Below are positions 8,898 to 17,465 of a DNA stretch of 64,000 nucleotides, piece by piece. Within the stretch, counting starts at the first letter, position 1. Each line of letters begins with the position of its first letter. Source of the DNA: Oribacterium sp. (GTDB taxonomy: Bacteria; Bacillota; Clostridia; Lachnospirales; Lachnospiraceae); the NCBI GenBank assembly GCA_004554245.1, contig SFND01000013.1:28600-92599 (forward strand), read 5' to 3'. The notes under the pieces were generated by a model that ran no database searches, was not told where the DNA came from, and saw nothing but the letters and a program-made list of their open reading frames with translations. The position numbers and the translations under genes were made by a program.

Positions 8898-8942
8898 GTA
8901 CACCCCTCTCTGGCCGTTCCGGCGACCGTTCACTTTTTTCTA

Positions 8943-8948
8943 ATTATA
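8943..8948 (-). promoter_or_regulatory. Probable -10 element for ppx-ppk
   Basis: TATAAT on the minus strand 46 bases upstream of the Ppx/GppA start. A convincing -35 at the right distance is not seen, so this could depend on an activator. Confidence 0.4.
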
Positions 8949-9046
8949 GTCCAGTCATAAGCCAGCAAACATAAAGATATCGTCGAATTGTAAAGTTCAC
9001 ACTTTGGGCTATGTAAAATTTAAGTAAATTCAGTCGACAAAGACAG

Positions 9047-9112
9047 TCAGAACCCCGGAGGACCGCAGCGGAGTCCTGTGTTTCCGCTGGCTGCCCTCCG
9101 GGGCTCTGTACA
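9047..9112 (-). terminator. Hairpin downstream of the glycerophosphodiesterase gene (family A related)
   Basis: A GC-rich stem AACCCCGGAGG / CCTCCGGGGCT with an internal stem CAGCGGA/TCCGCTG. It sits just after the stop of the ugp-gdpd operon. Its minus-strand sequence contains GCGGAAACACAGGACTCCG, closely matching GCAGAAACACAGTACTCCG in the family A element at 5.6 kb, so it looks like a shortened copy of that repeat. It lacks a long U-tract. Confidence 0.6.
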
Positions 9113-9116
9113 TTAG

Positions 9117-9851
9117 CTACATCATATCTCTTACAGCAATCGCGATGTCCGGATAATTCGTGATCACCGCGGTGACGCCGGCGTCGATGAGCATCTTCAT
9201 GTCGGCGCGCTCGTTGACCGTCCAGACACGGGTCTTAAGGCCGCTCGCGAGGTACTCCGAGAGGAACTCCGCCATCTTCACGTGATATACGGCCGGGTGG
9301 AGTCCATCCACCCCGCTCTTCGCTGCATAGTCGTCCACACGCAGGATGACATCACTGAAGAGATACGCGGTTTCGGCGTCCGGCACAATGGACTTCAGCT
9401 TCTGCACGCTGTAGTGATTGAAGGACGAATAGATCACACGATCCTTCATCCCGGTCTCCTCCACGATGGCCGCCACCTTTTTCTCGATCTCCGGGTACCA
9501 GTAAATCCCTGTTTTCAGTTCGATATTGACGGCTATACCCGATGGTCTGACCGCGTCGAGCACCTCTCGCAAGGTCGGTATGCGCGCGTCCCGATACTTC
9601 GCGAAGCGCTCCCGGAGGACCACCATCTCCTTCAACTCCTGAAGGGTGAAGTCCTTGACGAAGCCACTCTGCCCGGTGACACGATCCACCGTTTCATCAT
9701 GGATGACCACCGGAACGCCGTCCTTCGACAGCTGTACGTCCAGCTCGATGCCATCCGCGCCCTGTTCGATGGCGAGCAGAAATGCTTCGAGTGTGTTCTC
9801 CGGTGCATAACCGCTCGCGCCTCTGTGTGCAAAAACTTCTGTCTTACTCAT
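9117..9851 (-). CDS. Glycerophosphodiester phosphodiesterase
   Basis: Hydrolyses glycerophosphodiesters to an alcohol and sn-glycerol 3-phosphate. The 244-residue TIM barrel shows FAHRGASGYAPENT (catalytic His9/Arg10, Glu18), DGIELDVQLSKDG (metal ligands Glu36 and Asp38) and VVIHDETVDR (His51), the full GDPD active-site set. There is no signal peptide, so it acts in the cytoplasm on imported substrate, like UgpQ. It is the last gene of the ugpC-ugpA-ugpE-ugpB cluster, 13 bp after the binding-protein gene, which supports a glycerophosphodiester or glycerol-phosphate substrate for that transporter. Confidence 0.93.
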   Translation of the reverse strand: MSKTEVFAHRGASGYAPENTLEAFLLAIEQGADGIELDVQLSKDGVPVVIHDETVDRVTGQSGFVKDFTLQELKEMVVLRERFAKYRDARIPTLREVLDAVRPSGIAVNIELKTGIYWYPEIEKKVAAIVEETGMKDRVIYSSFNHYSVQKLKSIVPDAETAYLFSDVILRVDDYAAKSGVDGLHPAVYHVKMAEFLSEYLASGLKTRVWTVNERADMKMLIDAGVTAVITNYPDIAIAVRDMM

Positions 9852-9864
9852 GTTCTGCCTCTTA

Positions 9865-11322
9865 TTAACCGTTCACGAGATTGTACTCGGTGATGGACTT
9901 GTTGATCTTATCGGCCATGTTCTTGACTGCAGTGTCCACATCCTCCTTGCCGTTCAGCATCGCCTCGATCTCGGACTCAACGGTTGCACGTGCCTCCGGG
10001 AAGACGCTTAAGAGTGCGCCGCAGTACTTCGGTGAAGAATCGTGGAGCTGGTCGATCGCGGTTTCAAACTGCGGATACTTCGCGATGTTGTCCTTGAAGA
10101 CCTGCTCGTCCTGTGCCTTCGTGGTCACCGGGAAGTAGCCGGTCTGCTCGTTCCAGTACGCCTGCGACTCTGGAGAGATCAGGAACTTGACGAACTCCCA
10201 GGTCGCACGAAGCTTCTTCGGGTCGTTGTTGTTGAGTGCCCAGAGGGATGCACCACCGATGGAGACACCGCCCTCATCGCTGGACTTGATCTTCGGGAAG
10301 TATGCCGTACCTACCTCGAACTTGCCGTTGACATCCTGAAGGATCTGCTTCAGCGAGGCCGTGGAGCCGAGGGTGATGGCGGACTTGCCGGCAGAGAAAT
10401 CGGCGAGTCCGGAATCGCCGCCCTTGCCGACGATCGGTGCATAGCCATCCTTGTTCAGCTTCTGCCACTCGGTGAGGATGTTCTTCGCCGCGCCGTTCTG
10501 ATCGAAAGCAACGGCGGTCGCTGCTGCGTCACGGCCGTTGCCGTTGTCTGCATACGCGAGCCCCTGCTTGCCGATGAACTGCTCGAAGAACCAGCCGTAG
10601 ATACCGAGGGACATCGCTTCCGCTGCGCCGCCCTTCGTCGTCAGCTGCTCACCGATCTGGTCGATCGCCTCGAGGCTGTCCGGGATCTCCGTGATGCCGG
10701 CCTTCTCGAACATATCCTTGTTGTAGTACATGATCGGGGTCGAGGAGTTGAACGGCATGGAGTAGAGCTGGTTGTCGATGGTGTAGTATGCCGCAAGGTT
10801 CGGCTCGATCGCGGATACGTCATACTGATCAGCGTCGACCATGCCCTGCATCGGGACGATCCAGCCGGACTCGATCATGAAGCGGGTACCGATCTCATAC
10901 ACCTGTACGAGGTCTGCGCCCATGTTGCCCATCTGTGCGCTCTTCAGCTTGTTGAGGGAGTCGTCATAGGAGCCCTGGTACTGTGCGTCTACCGTGATGC
11001 CGTACTCATTTTCGTCGTTGAACTTTTTTACGAGGGTATCGATCGCCTGGCCATTGACACCGCCCATGGAGTGCCAGAAGGTGATGGTGGTGCCGTTTAC
11101 GTCCTTCGCATCCGCCATATCAACGCTTGCTGCTGCGGCTGCCTCGGTAGTTTCCGCCTCACTCTGTGCAGCGGTCTCCGCGGCTGTGGTCTGGTCGCCT
11201 GCATTGGCCGCCGTCGTCGCTGGTGCCGCATCTGTCGCGGCTGGTGTTCCGTTTCCACAGCCGGCCATCATGGCAGCGGTCATGGATGTTGCAAGCACTA
11301 AGGATAATGCTCTCTTTTTCAT
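9865..11322 (-). CDS. ABC transporter solute-binding lipoprotein (UgpB-like)
   Basis: A 485-residue extracellular binding protein of family 1 (sugar / sn-glycerol-3-phosphate). The signal peptide KRALSLVLATSMTAAMMAGC ends in a lipobox with Cys at about residue 22. A low-complexity Ala/Thr/Glu tether (to about residue 65) precedes the mature fold TITFWHSMGGVNGQAIDTLV. The segment VDAQYQGSYDDSLNKLKSA and later ATWEFVKFLISPESQAYWNEQTGYFPV are typical of UgpB relatives. GGAGGAGG precedes the ATG. With GDPD and the two permeases next to it, glycerol 3-phosphate or a glycerophosphodiester is the likely ligand, though a sugar cannot be excluded. Confidence 0.85.
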   Translation of the reverse strand: MKKRALSLVLATSMTAAMMAGCGNGTPAATDAAPATTAANAGDQTTAAETAAQSEAETTEAAAAASVDMADAKDVNGTTITFWHSMGGVNGQAIDTLVKKFNDENEYGITVDAQYQGSYDDSLNKLKSAQMGNMGADLVQVYEIGTRFMIESGWIVPMQGMVDADQYDVSAIEPNLAAYYTIDNQLYSMPFNSSTPIMYYNKDMFEKAGITEIPDSLEAIDQIGEQLTTKGGAAEAMSLGIYGWFFEQFIGKQGLAYADNGNGRDAAATAVAFDQNGAAKNILTEWQKLNKDGYAPIVGKGGDSGLADFSAGKSAITLGSTASLKQILQDVNGKFEVGTAYFPKIKSSDEGGVSIGGASLWALNNNDPKKLRATWEFVKFLISPESQAYWNEQTGYFPVTTKAQDEQVFKDNIAKYPQFETAIDQLHDSSPKYCGALLSVFPEARATVESEIEAMLNGKEDVDTAVKNMADKINKSITEYNLVNG

Positions 11323-11407
11323 TTTCCTCCTCCGTAATCGTGGGATTACGCAATGTGATATATAGAATCGGGACGGTCCCGTTTCTAATGTGATATTTCA
11401 AGTTTAT

Positions 11408-11420
11408 GGGGTCTGACCCC
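11408..11420. repeat. GGGGTCTGACCCC palindrome (family D copy)
   Basis: A single copy of the 13-bp family D palindrome in the ugpE-ugpB spacer. It is preceded by AAGTTTAT, as in the composite copies at 46.1 and 62.7 kb. In the transcript it forms a short hairpin between the permease and binding-protein genes. Confidence 0.7.
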
Positions 11421-11432
11421 ACCATTGGCCTG

Positions 11433-12350
11433 TTATCCCTTCACCGCACCCGAGAACATGCCGCGGATGAGCTGCTTCTGACCGATGATGAAGATCGAGA
11501 TCGACGGGATGATGATCATCACAACGCCGGCAATCATCAGGGTGATGGACTGGGAATCGACGCTGTCGAGCATGCTGATACCGATCTGGACGGTCCGCAT
11601 GCGGTTCGAGCCGGTGACGAGCAGCGGCCACATGTACATGTTCCAGGCATTGATGAAGGTGTAGACAGCCATCGCGCCGATCGCGGATTTCGTGAGCGGA
11701 ATCAGGATCTTCACGATGAAGCACAGGTTGCTGCAGCCGTCGAGCTTCGCGGACTCATAGAGTGACTTCGGGAAGCTCATGTAGAACTGTCGAAACAGGA
11801 AGATGCCCATCGCAGAGGTCAGGTATGGGATGATCAGCACCGGGTAGCTGTCGAGCATGCCCCAGCCGGCCACCGTCAGGTAGTTCGAGATGATCGTCGC
11901 CTCGCCCGGCACCATCATGGTTGCCATGACGAGCGCGAACAGGATGCCCTGGCCCGGGAACTCGAGGAACGAGAAGGCGAAGGCCGCGAGTGAGCAGGAA
12001 ATGATCTGTCCGAAGGTGATCGTGCCCGCGACAAGGAACGAATTCACGATGAAGCGGAGGAGCGGCACCGTGGTCAGCGCCTCCGAGAAGTTCCGGAGTG
12101 TCGGGTGCTTCGGAACGAGATTGAGCTCGGTGGTGAAGAGCTCGTTCGACGGCATCAGCGCGATACTGATGGCGTACAGCAGCGGGAGGAGGACAATGAT
12201 GGCGAACACAACATTGGCACCCAGCCTGAGCGCAGTCCGTGCCCGGCGGCGTGCCAGCGCCCGCGCATTCATCTCGTTTTTCAGTGTCAGCAGCTCACTG
12301 GCTGACATCCTGCCTTCCATCGGAATTACCATACTTTCGATTTGACTCAT
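11433..12350 (-). CDS. ABC transporter permease (UgpE-like)
   Basis: A 305-residue binding-protein-dependent permease with six predicted membrane helices. The EAA loop YESAKLDGCSNLCFIVKILIPL contacts the ATPase. The N-terminal helix is VVFAIIVLLPLLYAISIAL. The ATG overlaps the stop of the upstream permease by one base (TGATG), so the two are translationally coupled. It partners the UgpA-like permease and the MalK/UgpC-type ATPase encoded upstream. Confidence 0.88.
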   Translation of the reverse strand: MSQIESMVIPMEGRMSASELLTLKNEMNARALARRRARTALRLGANVVFAIIVLLPLLYAISIALMPSNELFTTELNLVPKHPTLRNFSEALTTVPLLRFIVNSFLVAGTITFGQIISCSLAAFAFSFLEFPGQGILFALVMATMMVPGEATIISNYLTVAGWGMLDSYPVLIIPYLTSAMGIFLFRQFYMSFPKSLYESAKLDGCSNLCFIVKILIPLTKSAIGAMAVYTFINAWNMYMWPLLVTGSNRMRTVQIGISMLDSVDSQSITLMIAGVVMIIIPSISIFIIGQKQLIRGMFSGAVKG

Positions 12351-13213
12351 CAGTAACTTACTCCCTTCTTCTCGAGACGGAACATCACCAGCGTGATCAG
12401 CATGATGATGACAAACAGGATGACCGACTGCGCCGATGCATTGCCAAAGCGGTAGTTAAAAAACGCGTCGCGGTAGATCGAGTAAACGATGACATTGGTC
12501 GATTCGCTCGGGCCGCCCTCGGTCAGCAGCTTGATCTGTCCGAAGGACTGGAAGGCCTGGATGATGTTGACGACCAGCGTGTAAAACATGATCGGAGAGA
12601 GTCCCGGCAGCGTCAGGCTGAAGAACTGCTGTACGCCGCTCGCGCCGTCGACTGATGCACGCTCGTAGATGGTTTCGTCGATGTTGCCGAGCCCGGCGGA
12701 GAAATACAGGAAGTTGATACCGCTGTTCAGCCAGGCGGTGAGGATCGCTACACAGTAGAGTGCCGTGGCCGGATCGTTCAGCCAGTTGATGTCGAGGCCG
12801 AGAAGCTTGTTCACGATGCCGACCGCCGGGTGCAGCATGATCTTGAAGATCATCGCCGCAGAACTCGACGCGATGGCCATCGGAAGGGCGTAGGCCGTAC
12901 TGAAGGCCCGGATCCCCGGGAATGCCCGATTGCAGAGCACCGCCGCCGTGAGACCGAGAACCATGCTGCCGAAAACGACGATGACGACGAAGATGAGCGT
13001 CACCTTCAGACTGTTCAGAAAGGAGGCCGATCTCAGAAGATCGGTATAATTCTGAAGTCCCACGAAGAGCTTCGCCTGCCCCATCTTGTTCGTCATGAAG
13101 AGGCTGAGATAAAGCGTTTTAAAAAACGGATAAAAGAGAAAGACGGCAAAGATCAGAAGACTCGGCACCAGATAGAGGTACGAGGTCAGTGGAACATGCT
13201 TTCTTTTTCCCAT
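12350..13213 (-). CDS. ABC transporter permease (UgpA-like)
   Basis: A 287-residue permease whose first helix is SYLYLVPSLLIFAVFLFYPF. The EAA loop is YERASVDGASGVQQFFSLTLPGL. I chose the ATG at 13213-13211, which has AAAGGAG 8 bases upstream, over a GTG three codons earlier. It starts 2 bases after the ATPase gene ends and overlaps the next permease by one base. It forms the heterodimeric channel with the UgpE-like protein. Confidence 0.88.
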   Translation of the reverse strand: MGKRKHVPLTSYLYLVPSLLIFAVFLFYPFFKTLYLSLFMTNKMGQAKLFVGLQNYTDLLRSASFLNSLKVTLIFVVIVVFGSMVLGLTAAVLCNRAFPGIRAFSTAYALPMAIASSSAAMIFKIMLHPAVGIVNKLLGLDINWLNDPATALYCVAILTAWLNSGINFLYFSAGLGNIDETIYERASVDGASGVQQFFSLTLPGLSPIMFYTLVVNIIQAFQSFGQIKLLTEGGPSESTNVIVYSIYRDAFFNYRFGNASAQSVILFVIIMLITLVMFRLEKKGVSY

Positions 13214-13215
13214 GC

Positions 13216-14358
13216 TTACCACTCCTTTCTATAGAGAAGATTCTCCTCGGTTTCCATGTCGAAGACGTGGGCACGATCCATATCGAAGTAGAGCCGGAGC
13301 TTCTCTCCCACCTGCGTCTGGTTCGTCGGCTTCAGACGAACGGCACAGGTCGCCTGCTGTTCATCGAAATAGAGGATGACCTCGGAACCGAGCATCTCAC
13401 GCGTCACGACCGTCTCCTCGACATCGACGCTGTTCTCCGCGAAGCCGCCCTCAAGGGCATCTGCTTCTTCATAGATGTCCTCCGGACGGATGCCGAGGAT
13501 CACGCGGCGACCATCGTACTTTTCTCCGATGTGGCGTGCATGCTGGCCGGTGAGGTAGACCTTTCGGATCGGGCCGGTGCCGGCGAAGATGAGTGCGGTG
13601 CGGTCCCGTTCGACTGAAACATCACACTCGATGAAGTTCATCGACGGAGAGCCCACGAAACCGGCCACAAATTTATTGATCGGGTTATCGTAGATCTGCT
13701 GTGGTGTGTCTACCTGCTGGATGAGACCGTCCTTCATCACGACGATCTTCGTGCCGAGGGTCATCGCCTCGGTCTGGTCATGGGTGACGTAGATGATGGT
13801 CGTGTTCAGCTGCTTATGCAGCTTCTGGAGCTCGACGCGCATCTGCCCACGCAGCTTCGCATCGAGGTTACTGAGCGGCTCATCCATGAGAAAGGCCTTC
13901 GGCTGCCGTACGATGGCGGCGCCGATCGCGACACGCTGCTTCTGTCCGCCGGAGAGTGCGACCGGCTTCCGATCGAGCAGCTGCCCGATCTCCAGGATAT
14001 CCGCCACCTCGCGCACCTTCCGGTCGATCTCCTGCTTCGGCAGCTTCCGAACCTTCAGTGCATACGCGATATTTCCATACACCGTCATGTTCGGGTACAG
14101 CGCGTAATTCTGGAAGACCATCGACATATCCCGCTCACCCGGCTCCAGGTAGTTGCAGAGGTTTCCATCGATCCACAGCTCCCCATCCGTGATCTCCTCG
14201 AGCCCCGCGATGAGACGAAGCGTCGTCGACTTACCGCATCCGGATGGTCCGACGAACACCACGAACTCATGATCATGGATGTCGAGGTTAAAATCCTTTA
14301 CGCCATAATGCGTTGCATCAAATTGCTTACAGACATTTCGAAGTGCAATTTCTGCCAC
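13216..14358 (-). CDS. ABC transporter ATP-binding protein (UgpC/MalK type), GTG start
   Basis: A 380-residue ATPase energising the neighbouring permeases. Walker A is GPSGCGKST (37-45), the Q-loop is VFQNYALYP, the signature is LSGGQKQR (135-142), Walker B is FLMDEP (156-161) and the switch His is in VTHDQ. A C-terminal MalK-like regulatory OB domain follows (VRRVILGIRPEDIYEE, then VYLTGQ and LRLYFDMDRAHVFD). The start is GTG at 14358-14356, preceded by GGAGGATATAGA and giving the usual MAEI-like N-terminus. It is the first gene of the operon C-A-E-B-GDPD. Confidence 0.93.
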   Translation of the reverse strand: MAEIALRNVCKQFDATHYGVKDFNLDIHDHEFVVFVGPSGCGKSTTLRLIAGLEEITDGELWIDGNLCNYLEPGERDMSMVFQNYALYPNMTVYGNIAYALKVRKLPKQEIDRKVREVADILEIGQLLDRKPVALSGGQKQRVAIGAAIVRQPKAFLMDEPLSNLDAKLRGQMRVELQKLHKQLNTTIIYVTHDQTEAMTLGTKIVVMKDGLIQQVDTPQQIYDNPINKFVAGFVGSPSMNFIECDVSVERDRTALIFAGTGPIRKVYLTGQHARHIGEKYDGRRVILGIRPEDIYEEADALEGGFAENSVDVEETVVTREMLGSEVILYFDEQQATCAVRLKPTNQTQVGEKLRLYFDMDRAHVFDMETEENLLYRKEW

Positions 14359-14648
14359 TCTATATCCTCCTTTGCAGTCATCTGGACTGCACCTTCTTTT
14401 TTCGGAACTGGCTTTCCAGCCAGGTGCAGCTCCGCCTGCTACAGCCGAACAGCTTATGAAATCTGCAGAGCAGAGATTCTCTGTTTCGACAGCGGAACGT
14501 TCGCACGCCCCATATATAACCACATCGGACGGGATGGCATCTATCATGCTGTCGCTAAATTTACGTAAAATAGAGGTAAGGCGGTAGCGGATACCTGCAA
14601 GTAACAGTTCAGACAGGCAGGGGACTGTTCCAACTTCAAAATATGTGA
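14359..14648. other. Intergenic upstream region of the ugp-type operon
   Basis: About 290 bp before the ATPase start. On the minus strand there is an AT-rich patch with TTTACGTAAATTTAGCG near 14555-14573. I see no convincing -35/-10 pair, no clear Pho-box array and no credible gene. Confidence 0.3.
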
Positions 14649-14677
14649 TTGCTTATTTCCTATAAATACGCTATACT
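14649..14677 (+). promoter_or_regulatory. Promoter of the tRNA-Cys gene
   Basis: TTGCTT (14649-14654), a 17-bp spacer and TATACT (14672-14677), a strong sigma-A-type promoter 39 bp before the tRNA. Confidence 0.75.
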
Positions 14678-14715
14678 ATGGGAAGTCGAAAAACGATGCA
14701 CTGCATCGCAGATAT

Positions 14716-14786
14716 GGCGAGATAGCCAAGTGGTAAGGCATGGGTCTGCAACACCCTGAGCGCCGGTTCGAATCCGACTCTCGCCT
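14716..14786 (+). tRNA. tRNA-Cys (anticodon GCA)
   Basis: A 71-nt tRNA. Acceptor arms GGCGAGA (14716-14722) and TCTCGCC (14779-14785) pair, with U as discriminator. The D loop has AAGTGGTAAGGC. The anticodon stem GGGT/ACCC closes the loop CTGCAAC with anticodon GCA. The T arm contains GGTTCGAATCC. The short variable region fits tRNA-Cys. The 3' CCA is not encoded and must be added enzymatically. Confidence 0.95.
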
Positions 14787-14790
14787 CGAA

Positions 14791-14830
14791 AAAAAGAGGA
14801 CATCTACTGTACAGTAGATGTCCTCTTTTT
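14791..14830 (+). terminator. Terminator after tRNA-Cys
   Basis: A perfect 40-bp palindrome, arms AAAAAGAGGACATCTACTGT and its complement ending in CCTCTTTTT, starting 4 bases after the tRNA. The flanking A and T runs make it usable from both directions. Confidence 0.9.
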
Positions 14831-14934
14831 GTATTCTCAGAACAGCCAGAGCGCCGAATGCTTTAAGTCGGAGAACTGATGAGCTGTTCATAACGTGGCT
14901 TGTTCCTTCTCCATCAGCAGTCGCGCATTGCAAG

Positions 14935-15114
14935 CTATTTATACAGCGGGATGACTTCGATCGTCGTCTGTGCGATCTCGATCGTCTCTTCTTCCTCTAG
15001 GGTGACGATGATAAAGCGTTCTGCTTCTTCAAATGAACGGGACAGCTTCACGAGATTATCGATCAAAAAGAAAAGTTGTCGTCGACTATACTCGACGGCT
15101 TTGATTCTGACCAC
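14935..15114 (-). CDS. Possible small acidic protein, GTG start
   Basis: A 59-residue reading frame with a protein-like composition: VRIKAVEYSRRQLFFLIDNL, then KLSRSFEEAERFIIVTLEEE and TIEIAQTTIEVIPLYK. It begins at GTG (15114-15112) right after an in-frame stop and has no clear ribosome site, so it could also be the 3' remnant of a longer lost gene. It resembles no family I recognise. The strand faces the same way as the rRNA methyltransferase upstream, from which it is separated by that gene's terminator. Confidence 0.3.
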   Translation of the reverse strand: MVRIKAVEYSRRQLFFLIDNLVKLSRSFEEAERFIIVTLEEEETIEIAQTTIEVIPLYK

Positions 15115-15175
15115 CTAAAGAAGTAGGTAGCCAGCTCTCTGGATCTTCTGGCTGAACGGTTCCGAAAGAAAAAAT

Positions 15176-15206
15176 GGCCAGCCCTTTTCATCGGGCTGAC
15201 CTCTTT
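15176..15206 (-). terminator. Terminator of the RlmI-type methyltransferase gene
   Basis: On the minus strand GGTCAGCCC-GATGAAAA-GGGCTGGCC is followed by ATTTTTTC, immediately after the stop codon at 15208. Confidence 0.8.
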
Positions 15207-15207
15207 T

Positions 15208-16434
15208 TTACTTCTCGTCACATACCTGGAAGATATAGAACTTGAGATAATAAGAGTTTTCATCACCAGACCAGAGGATCGGGTGATCGCAGGCCTGGGT
15301 GCGGTACTCGATCTGGCGGAGGCGACGATGTACGGAGCCGGCCGCTTCCGCGATGGTCTTCGTGAAGAGCTCCGGTGTCATGAAGTGGCTGCAGCTGCAG
15401 GTGGCGAAGTAGCCACCATCCTTCACAAGCTTCAGGCCCTGCATGTTGATCTCGCGGTAGCCGCGGATCGCGGCCTTCGTCGCCTCGCGGGACTTCGTAA
15501 AGGCCGGCGGGTCGAGGATGACGACGTCGTACTTCTCGCCGCGCGCATTCAGCTTCGGCAGCTCGTCGAGCACATCCGCCACACGGAAATGCACGGTGTC
15601 CTCGAGATGGTTTCGCTTCGCATTCGCCGTCGCCTGCTGGATCGCGAGCTCCGAGATATCGAGGCCCTCGACCTCCGCTGCGCCCGCGATGCCGGCATTT
15701 AGCGCGAAGGTACCCATGTGCGTGAAGCAGTCGAGGACGCGCTTCCCCTTACAGATCCGCTGCATCGCCCGCCGATTATACTTCTGATCGAGGAAAAATC
15801 CGGTCTTCTGTCCATTCACGACATCGACCATATACTTGACGCCATTCTCCGTGATCTCGACATTCGTGTCAAACTCCGGGCCGATGAAGCCCTTATACAC
15901 GTCCATGCCTTCCTTCTTTCGAACCGGCGCGTCACTCCGCTCGTAGATGCCGCGGATGTGGATGCCGTCTTCCCGGAGGATCTCCACGAGATCCTCGAGA
16001 ATCATCGGCTTCAGACGATCTATGCCGAGTGCGAGCGACTCCACCACCAGCACATCCTCATATTTATCGACCGTGAGTCCCGGCAGCCAGTCCGCCTCAC
16101 CGAAGATCACACGGCAGGCATCCGTATCCTCGCCCATGACGGTCTTCCGGTATTCCCACGCTGCCTTCACGCGATCACGCAGAAATTCCGCGTCGATCGG
16201 CTCCTTCCGCCAGCGGCTCAGCATCCGCACGCGGATCTTCGAGTTGTGGTTGATGAAGCCATAGCCCATGAAGAAGCCGTCGAAATCCTCTACGCGGACG
16301 ATATCCCCGTTCGCGTAGTCACCTGCGTACTGGTCGATTTCATTGTCGAAAACCCAGGCACCGCCCGCCTTGATCGTGCGGCCCTCGCCCTTACGCAGAA
16401 TCACCTTTCCATCTGAAACCAATGATGTTCCCAT
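15208..16434 (-). CDS. Class I SAM-dependent rRNA methyltransferase (RlmI/RlmK family)
   Basis: Probably methylates a cytosine of 23S rRNA. The 408-residue protein has an N-terminal PUA-like domain (VILRKGEGRTIKAGGAWVF) and a linker domain ending in GQKTGFFLDQKYNR, a hallmark of this family. The Rossmann methyltransferase domain follows, with VLDCFTHMGTFALNA (SAM loop), DVVILDPPAFTKS (motif IV) and YFATCSCSHF holding the catalytic Cys candidate. The ATG at 16434 is preceded by GAGAGG. It stands alone, divergent from the PHP gene. The exact target base is inferred from family membership. Confidence 0.85.
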   Translation of the reverse strand: MGTSLVSDGKVILRKGEGRTIKAGGAWVFDNEIDQYAGDYANGDIVRVEDFDGFFMGYGFINHNSKIRVRMLSRWRKEPIDAEFLRDRVKAAWEYRKTVMGEDTDACRVIFGEADWLPGLTVDKYEDVLVVESLALGIDRLKPMILEDLVEILREDGIHIRGIYERSDAPVRKKEGMDVYKGFIGPEFDTNVEITENGVKYMVDVVNGQKTGFFLDQKYNRRAMQRICKGKRVLDCFTHMGTFALNAGIAGAAEVEGLDISELAIQQATANAKRNHLEDTVHFRVADVLDELPKLNARGEKYDVVILDPPAFTKSREATKAAIRGYREINMQGLKLVKDGGYFATCSCSHFMTPELFTKTIAEAAGSVHRRLRQIEYRTQACDHPILWSGDENSYYLKFYIFQVCDEK

Positions 16435-16457
16435 AGTCACCTCTCTTTTTTCCTGAT

Positions 16458-16485
16458 TTGCAATTTAGCGCACTTGTGTTATGAT
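16458..16485 (+). promoter_or_regulatory. Promoter of the PHP phosphoesterase gene
   Basis: TTGCAA (16458-16463), a 16-bp spacer and TATGAT (16480-16485), about 130 bp upstream of the start codon. Confidence 0.5.
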
Positions 16486-16616
16486 TGCAAGCAATTTAGA
16501 AGTGTTTCTGCGCGCTTTTTCGAGGCCAATGCAGACGGCAGTGCTGCGGCACCCGCCCGCGACATCCACGAGCCGCGCGACCCGGCGATTCCGAGGCGTT
16601 TTCAGAGAGGTTTACT

Positions 16617-17435
16617 ATGTACGAAATCAAATGTGACACGCATACCCATACACTGTACAGTCGGCACGCATTTTCCACGATTGCGGAGAATGTGAAGGAG
16701 GCAGCGGACACCGAACTCGAGCTGCTCGGCTCCACCGACCACTTCTCAGCGATGCTCTGGCCGGATGTCGAAAATGCGAAGAACTACCAGTACCTCGCGA
16801 ATGCACCGGCGACCTGGCCACGGACCTGGATGGGCGTGACGCTGCTCGCGGGCTGCGAGGTGGATATCGTGGGGCTGGACGGCGCGCTCTTCGGCGAGGA
16901 CATCCCGAATACGACGTCGATCGTCGGCGACGCGTATAAGGAGCCGACCACGCTCTACGAACACACGACCCGCCAGATGGATTACGTCATCGCGAGCGTG
17001 CATGGCAAGTCCTTCATCGGCGATGCGTCGCGCGTCACACTGACGGACATGTATATCAAGGCGCTGTCGAAGCCGAAGGTCTTCATCCTCGGCCATGTCG
17101 GCCGCACCGGCCTCGACGTCGACTACCGTGCGCTCGCAGAGGCGGCGAAGGCGATGCATAAGTGCCTCGAGGTGAACGAACACAGCTTCGGCTTCCCGTG
17201 GAGCGGCGGTGTCAATAAGGATCGCTGCCGGCAGATCCTCGCGGCCTGCGCGGAGGTCGGCTGCCAGATCACCATCGCGACCGACGCACACATCGCACCG
17301 CACATCGGAAAGTTCGAGGAGACGAAAAAGCTCCTTACGGAAGTCGGATTCCCGGAGGAGCTCATCGCAAGCCGCGACCGGCAGAGCTTTCTCAGCGCAC
17401 TGAAGGAAAGCGGTGTGAAGGACCTGCTGAAATAA
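16617..17435 (+). CDS. PHP-domain phosphoesterase (YcdX-like)
   Basis: A 272-residue metal-dependent phosphatase of the PHP superfamily. Metal-binding motifs are in order: CDTHTHTLYSRHAFST (His pair), STDHFSAM, AGCEVDIVG (Glu), VIASVHGKSF, ILGHVGRTG, LEVNEHSF and TIATDAHIAPHIG. This layout matches YcdX/histidinol-phosphatase-like enzymes. GAGAGG lies 7 bases before the ATG. The gene ends in the terminator it shares with rpiB, which is convergent. The substrate is unknown; there are no histidine biosynthesis genes nearby. Confidence 0.8.
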   Translation: MYEIKCDTHTHTLYSRHAFSTIAENVKEAADTELELLGSTDHFSAMLWPDVENAKNYQYLANAPATWPRTWMGVTLLAGCEVDIVGLDGALFGEDIPNTTSIVGDAYKEPTTLYEHTTRQMDYVIASVHGKSFIGDASRVTLTDMYIKALSKPKVFILGHVGRTGLDVDYRALAEAAKAMHKCLEVNEHSFGFPWSGGVNKDRCRQILAACAEVGCQITIATDAHIAPHIGKFEETKKLLTEVGFPEELIASRDRQSFLSALKESGVKDLLK

Positions 17436-17465
17436 AAAAATGGGGGATCATACCCCCATTTTTTT
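17434..17465. terminator. Bidirectional terminator between the PHP gene and rpiB
   Basis: AAAAAAATGGGGG-ATCATA-CCCCCATTTTTTT, perfectly symmetrical, overlapping the stop codons of both convergent genes. Confidence 0.9.
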
